From the IMG/VR virus record IMGVR_UViG_3300030102_001928, positions 1,702 to 33,002 of that record: a stretch of 31,301 bases of DNA; one strand, written 5' to 3'. The position numbers and the translations under genes are program-made. This stretch comes from a virus. The notes under the pieces were generated by a model. The model had not been told where the DNA came from and searched no databases. It was given only the letters and a program-made list of their open reading frames with translations. Below are positions 16,740-24,037 of the stretch, in pieces; position 1 is the first letter of the stretch; each line of letters opens with the position of its first letter.

Positions 16740-16824
16740 ACAGATATCGCTTCTAAGCAATTTTGTTAGATTTTGGACGTATAGTATTACTTGAATATCT
16801 TACGTTCGATACAAGCGATTCTGT
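16740..16824. repeat. Long-range inverted repeat in the convergent junction
   Basis: ACAGATATCGCTT (16740-16752) and AAGCGATTCTGT (16813-16824) are reverse complements except for one bulged base, enclosing about 60 nt. The 5' part of the right arm is shared with the adjacent terminator-like hairpin, so the two structures compete. It lies between the convergent cyclase and minus-strand genes; a role in transcript end formation or RNA stability is possible but unproven. Confidence 0.4.
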
Positions 16825-16853
16825 GAGGTCATTTTTTCACAGATTTAGTTTTT
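16820..16853 (+). terminator. Likely terminator after the cyclase operon
   Basis: TCTGTGA and TCACAGA form a perfect 7-bp stem with a 10-nt loop (GGTCATTTTT), followed on the plus strand by TTTAGTTTTT. It sits about 100 nt after the cyclase stop and ends the long plus-strand block. The T-rich tail overlaps the stop of the minus-strand gene ending at 16845. On the minus strand no T-run follows, so it is probably one-directional. GC content of the stem is low, so strength is uncertain. Confidence 0.55.
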
Positions 16854-17063
16854 CAGAGCATTAACTTCTTTTTCTAGAAATTTATGTAGTGGTTCGAGTT
16901 TAACTCTACCATTCCTAACAATACTCTTAATAATTTCTCTTTCATGTAGAGGAAAAATAATATCAATCTTGTTTTCTGGCAACATACTAAACTCTGTTAC
17001 AATTTTGTTTTCTCTAGTTAATAAAACTTTAAAGCTAATTAAGTTTGCTTCTTTATTATTCAT
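16845..17063 (-). CDS. Unknown small protein downstream of nrdB
   Basis: 72 residues, last gene of the minus-strand block. Its start overlaps the nrdB stop by 8 nt, which supports it being real. Composition is mixed and charged, with 'FPLHEREIIKSIVRNGRVK' in the middle suggesting a helix with basic patch. No known motif; I cannot assign a function. Its stop abuts the terminator-like hairpin of the opposite operon. Confidence 0.7.
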   Translation of the reverse strand: MNNKEANLISFKVLLTRENKIVTEFSMLPENKIDIIFPLHEREIIKSIVRNGRVKLEPLHKFLEKEVNALKN

Positions 17064-18039
17064 TTATATTTTCTAAGTTACTAAAGGTAACTTTATCTTG
17101 TCTACCTCTTAAACCAGCTTTCATGTAAGAAGTGGCTCGGCCTTCAAAGAAGTTTTGATGTTCAACACCCATAACTTCATCTAACCAAGTAAGAGGATTT
17201 TCTTTTTGATTGTAATTAGTTTTAAGACCTAATTGTAAAAGTCTTCTATCTGCAATATAACGATTGTACTTGTACATATCTTCTTTAGTTAGCCCTTGAA
17301 TGTTACCCATCTCAAAAACTAAGTCTAAGAATTTATCTTCTAACTCAACCATCTGTCTGCAGATATCATATATTTCTTTTTTAAATTCATCAGTCCAGAT
17401 ATCTATGTTCTCTTGAATGAATTGTCTAAACAGTTTAGTCATAGCTTCAACATGCATAGATTCATCACGAATAGAATAAGTTACTATCTGTCCCATGCCT
17501 TTCATCTTACCGAACCTTGGAAAGTTTAATAAGATTGCAAAGCTACTAAATAATTGTAGCCCTTCGGTAAAGGCTGAGTAGACTGCTAAAGTTTTAGCTA
17601 TACTTCTTTTATCTTGTCTAGTAGTTTTAATATCATTGATGTATTCATGTTTGTCGGACATCTCTTCATACTCAGCAAAAGCTTTGTATTCATTGTCAGG
17701 CATACCAACAGTATCAAGTAATAAACTATAGGCATGTTGATGGATAGACTCCATGTTTGCAAATGAACCCATCATCATACGAGCTTCTGGCTTTCTAAAT
17801 ATTCTCATGTATCTATCAATATAACCTGCACCAACATCAACATCTGATTGAGTAAACAATCTAAAGATTTGTGTTAGTAAATTCTTTTCCACATCTGAAA
17901 GGTCTTGCCAGTCTTTAACATCTGTATGTAGTGGCACGGACTCCGGCATCCAATGCATTTGATTCTGTAGGACGTAGTAATCAAACATCCATGCATCGTC
18001 AAACGGTTTATAGTATTCTCTATTATTTAGTAAACTCAT
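17056..18039 (-). CDS. nrdB: Class I ribonucleotide reductase small (beta) subunit
   Basis: 327 residues (E. coli NrdB is 376). The di-iron and radical residues are in place: Asp66, Glu97, His100 and radical Tyr104 in 'ESIHQHAY', 31-, 3- and 7-residue spacings as in E. coli; then Glu in 'TEGLQLFSSF', and Glu/His in 'RDESMHVEAM'. The 'FTQSDVDVGAGYIDRYM' block is typical of phage and bacterial forms. It makes the tyrosyl radical that NrdA uses to reduce ribonucleotides, supplying dNTPs for phage DNA. The 5' end overlaps the small gene before it by 17 nt; four small genes separate it from nrdA or follow it, an arrangement common in phages. Confidence 0.96.
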   Translation of the reverse strand: MSLLNNREYYKPFDDAWMFDYYVLQNQMHWMPESVPLHTDVKDWQDLSDVEKNLLTQIFRLFTQSDVDVGAGYIDRYMRIFRKPEARMMMGSFANMESIHQHAYSLLLDTVGMPDNEYKAFAEYEEMSDKHEYINDIKTTRQDKRSIAKTLAVYSAFTEGLQLFSSFAILLNFPRFGKMKGMGQIVTYSIRDESMHVEAMTKLFRQFIQENIDIWTDEFKKEIYDICRQMVELEDKFLDLVFEMGNIQGLTKEDMYKYNRYIADRRLLQLGLKTNYNQKENPLTWLDEVMGVEHQNFFEGRATSYMKAGLRGRQDKVTFSNLENINE

Positions 18040-18235
18040 AATCTAACTCCCTTAATATTTTAATGTACTCTTGTGCTTCCGCATATTCTTTAAATAACTT
18101 ATCAATAGTCTCAACCATATCAGGATGGTCAGCTACTGCTACTGGATTGCTAAGATATAAACTTAAGTTAGTCTTAGCTATCTTTTGTTGTGCTGAGTAT
18201 TTTTCATACAAAGCTTCAAATAATTTATTATTCAT
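18023..18235 (-). CDS. Unknown small helical protein between nrdA and nrdB
   Basis: 70 residues, rich in Glu/Lys/Leu/Tyr and predicted helical ('KLFEALYEKYSAQQKIAK' and 'IDKLFKEYAEAQEYIKIL'). Overlaps nrdB start by 17 nt and the previous gene by 8 nt. I recall similar small proteins in marine phage nrd regions, but know no function. Possibly affects the reductase or is a bystander of compact packing. Confidence 0.7.
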   Translation of the reverse strand: MNNKLFEALYEKYSAQQKIAKTNLSLYLSNPVAVADHPDMVETIDKLFKEYAEAQEYIKILRELDYEFTK

Positions 18236-18443
18236 TTTCTAATTTCTTAGCTCCTTTTTTCATTTGTTCCCAAACTGTCATGGGTAATTTGATGTTCTTA
18301 TTAAATAACCTAAGATAAGCATACTTAGTTTTTTCTGCTACCTCTACTACTTTATAACCAGACTTGACATGAGGATGTTCATAACCAGTAAAATAAACTT
18401 GATATTTATTATCACTGATTCTTCTTTTATCAAACATAGTCAT
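18228..18443 (-). CDS. Unknown small basic protein between nrdA and nrdB
   Basis: 71 residues, basic, starting MTMFDKRRISDNKY. Central part has alternating hydrophobic residues ('YQVYFTGY', 'GYKVVEVAEKTKYAYLRLF'), suggesting a small beta fold. Its start overlaps the preceding 50-codon gene by ATGA and its end overlaps the next by 8 nt. No known motif. Confidence 0.68.
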   Translation of the reverse strand: MTMFDKRRISDNKYQVYFTGYEHPHVKSGYKVVEVAEKTKYAYLRLFNKNIKLPMTVWEQMKKGAKKLENE

Positions 18444-18592
18444 CTGCCTTGGCCTTTATATTTTTTAAAACTTCTTCGTTTGTGTTTGTTCATCGTAGCT
18501 GTTGCTAAATTACCTAAGCCTTGTGAAGTCTTCTTACCTCTAACTCCAGTAACAGGGACATGGTTTTTAGTTGAACTCCACTTAGCTGCCAT
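18440..18592 (-). CDS. Very small basic protein (50 aa) directly after nrdA
   Basis: 50 residues: starts MAAKWSSTKNHVPVTG and ends MNKHKRRSFKKYKGQGR. The start shares a base with the nrdA stop (TAATG) and the stop overlaps the next start (ATGA), a perfect fit between two genes. Strongly basic with many Lys/Arg/Ser/Thr and Gly, consistent with nucleic-acid or ribosome contact. I recall alike short proteins in marine phages; function unknown. Confidence 0.75.
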   Translation of the reverse strand: MAAKWSSTKNHVPVTGVRGKKTSQGLGNLATATMNKHKRRSFKKYKGQGR

Positions 18593-20481
18593 TAACCCTC
18601 ACAAGCTATACAACCCTCATCAAGTTTGATACGAGGTATTTTAACATTTACATTCTCTGCATTTCTGGCAGCATTAGACCTAAAGTAATATAAAGACTTA
18701 AGCTTACAAGCTCCATACCAATGCACATCGTTGACATACTGCATGTAATCATCATGGACTTCTTGAGGCTCAGTAGCTTTAGGTAAAATAAAAAATAAGT
18801 TTACTGACTGCGACTGACAAATAAAGTCTTGTCTTTTATAAGCATGTTCTACTATCCAAATCTGATTTATCTCATTGGCGGTTTTAAATAGTTCTTTCTC
18901 TTCAGCTGTCAGAATATCTAAGTGTTGTACTGAGCCATCATAACCAGCTATCTCTTTCCACAGCTCAGTTAGTTTCTTACCTTTCAAGCCTTTAGCTTTT
19001 AAAAGCTTTTCTAAGTATTTGTTTTTTACTTGGTAACTACCCGAAAGAGTTTTGTGTGTATAAACATTAGCCCTGTATGGCTCAATCGAAGGAGATGTTC
19101 CACCACAAATAATACTAGAAGAGGCATTAGGAGCAACAGCGAGAAGATGAGCATTACGAAGCCCACTACCAGAGATATCAGGAGCTTCTCCCCGTGACTC
19201 AGCAAGTCCTTGAGAAGCCTCCAAAGCTTTTGTCTTGATATGTTTAAATGCTTTGTGATTGAAGCTAGTAGCATACATACTTTCAAAAGGTATTTCTTTA
19301 GATTGAAGGTAAGCATGGAACCCCATTGCTCCCAAACCAATCGACCTTTCTCTGTAAGCTGAGTAAACTGCTTTAGTAAAGCCTTCTTTCCCTTCTTTAA
19401 TGTGTTTAATAAATCTTTTGAAGTTGGCATTGTATTCTCCTAATTGTGTAGTATCAACAGCATTATCAATAAAGTGCTGAAGTACATTATCTAGCATAGT
19501 CACTAAATCATTAATAAAGTTTTTATCCTTAGACCATTTATCAAAGTGTTCTAAATTAACTGAGGACAAACAACAAACTGCTGTTCTTTCCTCGTTAGTT
19601 GGTAAAGTAATTTCAGAACATAAATTGCTTTGTTTAATTTCTAAACCTAAGTCTTTTTGTTTTTGTGGTAAAGCTTTATTGCAAGTATCTATATTAACAA
19701 TATAAGGCTCTCCAGTTTCTGCTCTAGCATTTAATAGTTGCCACCATAAATCTCTAGCATTAATAGTCTTAATAGCCTCGTTAGATTTAGGGTCAATTAA
19801 TCGCCACTCTTCATCATTTTCCACAGCCTGTAAGAATTCATTGTTGAGGTTGACTCCGTTGTGTAAGTTTAAACATTTTCTATTTATATCACCACCGGAT
19901 TCTTTCCTCATGTTAATGAACTCTTCAATCTCTGGATGCCAAATGTTCATGTAAGCAGCATAGCTACCTCGTCTTGTGACACCTTGATTAAAGGCTAACA
20001 TCTGAGAGTCTACGACATGCATAAAGGGTATTGAACCAGTAGACTTACTACCGTGAGCAGTAGATACCCCGTTACTACGCACATCTCCCCAATATCCACC
20101 AATGCCTCCACCCGAACTAGCCAACCATATATTTTCATCATAATGAGATGAGAGACCAGTTCTACTGTCAGGAACATAATTAAGGAAACAACTAATAGGT
20201 AACCCACGACTTGTTCCCCCGTTACTAAGTATAGGAGTGCTAAACATGAACCAGCATAAGGAACTGTAGTTGTACAGTCTCTGAGCCAGTTCAAAATCTG
20301 TAACTCCTTTGAATGTTGCTCCGAAAACGGAGGCTCTTGCGAAGGCTTCTTGGGCATGTGTTTCTTCTCCTGTAAAATATCTATCTTTTAAAGTATCTAA
20401 ACTAAATTTATCTAAAAGCTTTTCATTATCATAATTAATCTTGATGCCTAAATATTCTTTTGCTCCTACTTTATCTTCCAT
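18592..20481 (-). CDS. nrdA: Class I ribonucleotide reductase large (alpha) subunit
   Basis: 629 residues (E. coli NrdA is 761). The catalytic site is present: 'SNLCSEI' with thiyl-radical Cys288 and Asn286/Glu290, the redox Cys pair in 'PISCFLNY' and 'VCCLSSVN', paired Tyr in 'KSLYYFRS' for radical transfer, and C-terminal Cys624-x-x-Cys627 for re-reduction by thioredoxin or glutaredoxin. The N-terminal ATP-cone is missing, so dATP feedback at the activity site is expected to be absent, a common phage trait. It reduces NDPs with NrdB. Start overlaps the DUF3310-like gene by 11 nt; no intein or intron is seen. Confidence 0.97.
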   Translation of the reverse strand: MEDKVGAKEYLGIKINYDNEKLLDKFSLDTLKDRYFTGEETHAQEAFARASVFGATFKGVTDFELAQRLYNYSSLCWFMFSTPILSNGGTSRGLPISCFLNYVPDSRTGLSSHYDENIWLASSGGGIGGYWGDVRSNGVSTAHGSKSTGSIPFMHVVDSQMLAFNQGVTRRGSYAAYMNIWHPEIEEFINMRKESGGDINRKCLNLHNGVNLNNEFLQAVENDEEWRLIDPKSNEAIKTINARDLWWQLLNARAETGEPYIVNIDTCNKALPQKQKDLGLEIKQSNLCSEITLPTNEERTAVCCLSSVNLEHFDKWSKDKNFINDLVTMLDNVLQHFIDNAVDTTQLGEYNANFKRFIKHIKEGKEGFTKAVYSAYRERSIGLGAMGFHAYLQSKEIPFESMYATSFNHKAFKHIKTKALEASQGLAESRGEAPDISGSGLRNAHLLAVAPNASSSIICGGTSPSIEPYRANVYTHKTLSGSYQVKNKYLEKLLKAKGLKGKKLTELWKEIAGYDGSVQHLDILTAEEKELFKTANEINQIWIVEHAYKRQDFICQSQSVNLFFILPKATEPQEVHDDYMQYVNDVHWYGACKLKSLYYFRSNAARNAENVNVKIPRIKLDEGCIACEG

Positions 20482-20740
20482 TGTTTTCCTCTACATATAA
20501 ACCGATAATCCCATAATGTATTATCTTAAGTAGTTCTTTTTTCTTTTCATCTTTCTTACCACATCTCATAGCATACTTCATAATATTACCAATGCTAAAA
20601 CCTTCACCGTGTCCGGCATCTATAATCATATCAGTAGCTTGATACTTACCTTGTGAGTAATGTTGGTCGTAAGTAGAATCAATATAAGCTTTTATGTCCT
20701 GTAAGATTTTATCTTCATTAAACTTATATTTTATAGTCAT
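20471..20740 (-). CDS. DUF3310-like small protein (T7 gp1.7-related type)
   Basis: 89 residues. The core 'MIIDAGHGEGFSIGNIMKYAMRCGKK' followed by 'KELLKIIHYGI' fits the DUF3310 pattern (I-D ... G-N-x-x-K-Y-x-x-R-x-x-x-K ... D/E-L-x-K-x-x-x-Y). T7 gp1.7, which carries this type of core, phosphorylates nucleotides, and the place directly upstream of nrdA fits nucleotide metabolism. The activity is inference; the family match is by eye. Overlaps nrdA by 11 nt and the gene before it by 4 nt. Confidence 0.7.
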   Translation of the reverse strand: MTIKYKFNEDKILQDIKAYIDSTYDQHYSQGKYQATDMIIDAGHGEGFSIGNIMKYAMRCGKKDEKKKELLKIIHYGIIGLYVEENNGR

Positions 20741-20985
20741 GTTGTTATATCTTTTAAGGTTATGTTTGGGTTTCTCTTTACTTTTTTATAAAACCATCTT
20801 AAAGAATAAGCACTCAACATCATTTTATTATTAGCATAAATATGAGTTTGTTCAGGTAAAAACTTATCTAAGTTCTTGGTTGTTATTTTAGTTAAATCTT
20901 CTCCTTCAGGCACCATGGTCTGTAACCATTCTACTAGAAGTAACTTACTTTTTTTTCTTAATTGTTTAGCTCTCTTGCCTCTCAT
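20737..20985 (-). CDS. Unknown small basic protein
   Basis: 82 residues, very basic N-terminus (MRGKRAKQLRKKSKLL), mixed helix afterwards, and 'SAYSLRWFYKKVKRNP' near the end. Linked to both neighbours by 4-nt overlaps (ATGA type). Charge suggests nucleic-acid binding, and its neighbours are a nuclease and a nucleotide-metabolism gene, but there is no known motif. Confidence 0.68.
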   Translation of the reverse strand: MRGKRAKQLRKKSKLLLVEWLQTMVPEGEDLTKITTKNLDKFLPEQTHIYANNKMMLSAYSLRWFYKKVKRNPNITLKDITT

Positions 20986-21860
20986 AATATCTCTTCTACA
21001 TTAGGTTCTTTAACTACTTTTGTCAAATAGATTGGACCTTTAGCATAAGTAAAAACACGAAGCCCTGCTCCATCATTGGAGTCAGACCTACATTTAAATT
21101 TATAAGGACAAAAAGTACACTCTTTAGGTAACTTCATATTACCAGACTTGCCTTCAGGTACTTCGTTAAAACAATAATCAGGTGGAGAATCTGATTTAAT
21201 AATTTGTTTTACCTTATCTATTTTATCTTTTATATTAGGTTTGTCAAGGTCTTGAGGCCTAAAAAGAGCTAATTCTCCTGTCTCTTTATTAAAAGCGAGA
21301 AAACCACCATTAGATGTTTTCTCTGCTTCCTCGTACCCAGCAAGTTGAGCTAAGTAACCAAAGCTATCTTGCTCAGCTAAAGTACCTTCTTTAAATTTAC
21401 GGAAAGCATAACCAGAAGCAGTCTTAATATCTATGACTTCACCATCAATCTTACAATCCATGTGACCTTTAATACCCTTGACTGAGACTTCTTTCTGTTC
21501 CCCAGTAACTTTATGTCCAGCTAATTTAACAAAGAAGATTAGCAAGGCTTCTAAGATATGGCCATACAAAAACTTTATAAAAGTAACTGGCTCCATAGTA
21601 CTAGAACCATCTTTATCTTCATGCATGTCATACCAAAGTTGTCTCTGTGGCTTACCAATGTTAGACATTCGTAAAGTTTGTGTTGTAGCTTTATTCCTTT
21701 TAACCGGAGTTGCCCACTCTTTAACAGCAGATACAATATCAATACCCAATTCTTCCAGAAGTTTATTTGATATTTTTATTTTTTCACCATCAGCCAGAAC
21801 TCCGATAGTATTGTAGATATCTTCTACTAAAGTATCTAATGATTTATTTTTCTTGCTCAT
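20982..21860 (-). CDS. Cas4/RecB-like PD-(D/E)XK exonuclease
   Basis: 292 residues. Nuclease motifs in order: His101 (GHILEAL), Asp135 (GHMDCKIDG), Asp144-Ile-Lys146 (VIDIKTAS), and Gln172-x-x-x-Tyr176 (QLAGY), the RecB-family pattern. Four cysteines, Cys230, Cys248, Cys251 and Cys257 (CTFCPYKFKC), could hold an iron-sulfur cluster as in Cas4. The family degrades DNA ends. Beside polymerase and primase-helicase it takes the place of the T7 gp6-type exonuclease, for host DNA recycling, primer removal or recombination. No CRISPR genes or arrays are present. Overlaps the upstream nuclease gene by 17 nt. Confidence 0.85.
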   Translation of the reverse strand: MSKKNKSLDTLVEDIYNTIGVLADGEKIKISNKLLEELGIDIVSAVKEWATPVKRNKATTQTLRMSNIGKPQRQLWYDMHEDKDGSSTMEPVTFIKFLYGHILEALLIFFVKLAGHKVTGEQKEVSVKGIKGHMDCKIDGEVIDIKTASGYAFRKFKEGTLAEQDSFGYLAQLAGYEEAEKTSNGGFLAFNKETGELALFRPQDLDKPNIKDKIDKVKQIIKSDSPPDYCFNEVPEGKSGNMKLPKECTFCPYKFKCRSDSNDGAGLRVFTYAKGPIYLTKVVKEPNVEEIL

Positions 21861-22296
21861 CTTCTAGTTCCTTAAAAGCTTTAATAACATCAGATGAAAA
21901 AAGTTTTTGTAAGTTTATTAAGTACATTCTACTGGCATTATGGTCACCACCAGAAACAGTTTTGAAAGTGTCTAGTTCTTTGACAATAGTTTTAAGAACA
22001 TCGGTATGAAAAACTAAAGTGCAATACTCTTTATCGCCCACACAAAGATGATGAAACCAATAATCTGATTCAGTGGCCTCAATACCGGAGGGTTTGCCAT
22101 AGCTTTGATACTCAATAGCTATGTTACCAGTCTTCATCCACATACCTCTTTCAGATTTAACTTCAATCTTTTTGTTGAAGAGCATCTCTGCGACTTTCTC
22201 TTCTCTGATACTGCCATATTCTAGGTCAATATCAAACTTCTTTCGGTCTTTTTTAGTGGGTTTCACTCCAGTTGTCTCCGACTTTAAATTCGCCAT
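21844..22296 (-). CDS. PD-(D/E)XK endonuclease-like phage protein
   Basis: 150 residues from ATG 22296; a longer frame from GTG 22335 would overlap the polymerase gene by 83 nt and its extra residues look unrelated. 'FDIDLEYGSIREEKVAEML' followed by 'KIEVKSERGMWMKTGNIAIE' is the small phage nuclease pattern: Asp24, Glu32/33, then Glu45-Val-Lys47 as the catalytic E-x-K. 'GKPSGI' and 'ESDYW' follow, as in proteins annotated as Holliday-junction or recombination endonucleases in marine phages. Position between exonuclease and polymerase matches a role in junction resolution like T7 gp3, by analogy only. Confidence 0.75.
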   Translation of the reverse strand: MANLKSETTGVKPTKKDRKKFDIDLEYGSIREEKVAEMLFNKKIEVKSERGMWMKTGNIAIEYQSYGKPSGIEATESDYWFHHLCVGDKEYCTLVFHTDVLKTIVKELDTFKTVSGGDHNASRMYLINLQKLFSSDVIKAFKELEDEQEK

Positions 22297-24037
22297 CAAG
22301 GGGACAACGCATGTTAAAATACTCTCCGGCATCACGAATACTTTGCACAGCTAACTGTCCCGCCTGATTTGCTTGGTTTGCTTTTACTTCTATTTGCCAT
22401 TCATCATGGATATTAGCAACAAACTTAAAATCAATGTTACAAGTTTTAAGATTATCATGCAATAGATTTAAAGCTTTCTTCATTACGATAGCTCCACCGC
22501 CTTGTAGTAAAGTGTTTAAGGCTGCATGTTTATGCCTTAAAAATATTTTCCTACCGTCTAATCCTTTGAGGAATCCTTTTTGAGCTGCTGTGTCAACTCT
22601 TGTCTTAAGAGCCTTAAGTGTTGGTAAACTAGTAAGAAACTGTTCTCGCAGTTGTTTACCATCTGCTCGATTTCCTTCAACGATGCTTCCAATTTTTTCA
22701 TCTCCGGCTCCGTATATAAGTGCATAGATGAAAGTTTTAGCCTCATCTCTTGATTTAAGTCCAGCAAACTGCTGATTAGTTGTGTGAATGTCTCCATTGA
22801 TAATTTCATTTATGTATTCCTCATCTGACATGTAGTGGGCTAACATTCTTAACTCCAACCCTGAAGCATCTATACCCACTAATTTATATCCTTCAGGTAC
22901 AGTCCAACAAGCTCGACATTCCTTACCATAAGGACTGTATACTGCTGGAACCTGAGCCATGTTAGGATTTCTATGTGTCATCCTACCAGTAATAGCTCCA
23001 GTAGAAATAACAGCACCATGAACTCTATTATCTGTTTTGATATTATCAATCCATGATTCAATTTGACCAACTCTTTTTTGTATTAATAAATATTCAGCAA
23101 TGAGTTGAGCCTCTTTGATGTGTGCTATTTTACTAAGAGTACCTTCATCAACAATAGGTTGTCCAGTTGGAGTAAACCTTTTGGGTTGCCAACCAAAGTC
23201 TATTAGATACTCACCAATCTGTTGACGAGAGCCGAGATTAAATTCTCTAAGTTCTTTTCGGGTAAAAGGAGTAGTGTCATTAGTTGCAACTCTTTCCTGA
23301 TACTCAACGGAGGTAAGTCCAGACTTAGATAAGGTGCCGTCTTTTTTTAACTTAGGTGTGACTTCTTTAACAGGAATCCACTTAGGTTTAAAGGTAGCAT
23401 GAACTTCATCCTCTACTTCTTTCTTTCGTTTATTTAAAGAACTTAATAAATCTATTGCTCTTCTCTCATCAAACAGAAAACCATTTAGTTCTTGTTCGAT
23501 TAATATTTGTGTGGTCTTGTGTTCTATCTCTACTGATTCTTTAGAGAAACCCACACTATCTTTCCTTAGTTTATCTAAAACTTTCTTGTTTAACCTGACA
23601 TCTTGAATACAATAATCAAGCATGTCTTTACTATACTCAGTAAACATTGGAGCAGTTGACTTAGGGCAGTTGAGTCTCCATCCCCACTTCTCTAGGCTAT
23701 GTCCTCCTTCCCTAGTAGGATGTAGTAATCTTGATAAGGTCAAAGTATCAAGAATATTAGCATGGTTAGATAAATCTATCTGCTTAATCCTGTGTATAGC
23801 TGGAATATCAAAGCCTAAGATATTATGCCCAACTAAGCTGTCAGCGGATTTTAAAAACTCAATGCCCTCGTCAATGCTTTCTGGAGTAAAGGTATACACT
23901 TTATCAGTATCATCAACAGCAACAATACACCAAATTTTAGAAGCCGGTGGTAAGTTTGTGACCTCACCAGTCTCGTGGTCTTTTAATGTAGATTCCCAAA
24001 GCAATCCATTTGTTTCTATATCAAATACTAATTCCAT
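22253..24037 (-). CDS. polA: Family A DNA polymerase with 3'-5' exonuclease domain
   Basis: 594 residues. N-terminal exonuclease: Asp6 and Glu8 (DIETNGL), 'GHNILGFDIPAI', and 'DYCIQDVRLNKKV'. Polymerase motif A 'GIDASGLELRMLAHYM', motif B 'RDEAKTFIYALIYGAG', motif C 'ANIHDEWQIE' with the catalytic Asp. The residue matching E. coli Phe762 is Tyr438, as in T7 polymerase. It is shorter than T7 gp5 (704), so a thioredoxin-binding insert of T7 type may be reduced or absent. It replicates the phage genome together with the primase-helicase encoded immediately upstream (one-base overlap). Confidence 0.97.
   Translation of the reverse strand: MELVFDIETNGLLWESTLKDHETGEVTNLPPASKIWCIVAVDDTDKVYTFTPESIDEGIEFLKSADSLVGHNILGFDIPAIHRIKQIDLSNHANILDTLTLSRLLHPTREGGHSLEKWGWRLNCPKSTAPMFTEYSKDMLDYCIQDVRLNKKVLDKLRKDSVGFSKESVEIEHKTTQILIEQELNGFLFDERRAIDLLSSLNKRKKEVEDEVHATFKPKWIPVKEVTPKLKKDGTLSKSGLTSVEYQERVATNDTTPFTRKELREFNLGSRQQIGEYLIDFGWQPKRFTPTGQPIVDEGTLSKIAHIKEAQLIAEYLLIQKRVGQIESWIDNIKTDNRVHGAVISTGAITGRMTHRNPNMAQVPAVYSPYGKECRACWTVPEGYKLVGIDASGLELRMLAHYMSDEEYINEIINGDIHTTNQQFAGLKSRDEAKTFIYALIYGAGDEKIGSIVEGNRADGKQLREQFLTSLPTLKALKTRVDTAAQKGFLKGLDGRKIFLRHKHAALNTLLQGGGAIVMKKALNLLHDNLKTCNIDFKFVANIHDEWQIEVKANQANQAGQLAVQSIRDAGEYFNMRCPLDGEFKVGDNWSETH

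Noticed and set aside
16721-16844. Phage attachment site (attP) or tRNA fragment at the convergent junction
   Set aside because: No integrase in the window and no cloverleaf; the repeats are better explained by hairpins.
19026-19430. Minus-strand open frame of 134 codons in nrdA
   Set aside because: Lies in another frame within the nrdA catalytic region on the same strand; Leu-rich as expected of a shifted frame, with no ribosome site.
20010-20357. Minus-strand open frame of 115 codons in nrdA
   Set aside because: Out-of-frame shadow of nrdA; the true frame has clear reductase motifs over the same bases.
20982-21860. CRISPR adaptation gene (Cas4) suggesting a phage CRISPR system
   Set aside because: No repeats-spacers array, Cas1 or Cas2 in the window; the position among replication genes fits a phage exonuclease.
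18592-24037. Inteins, introns or homing endonucleases in nrdA, nrdB or the polymerase
   Set aside because: All catalytic motifs run in one uninterrupted frame with normal spacing; no inserted domain is visible.
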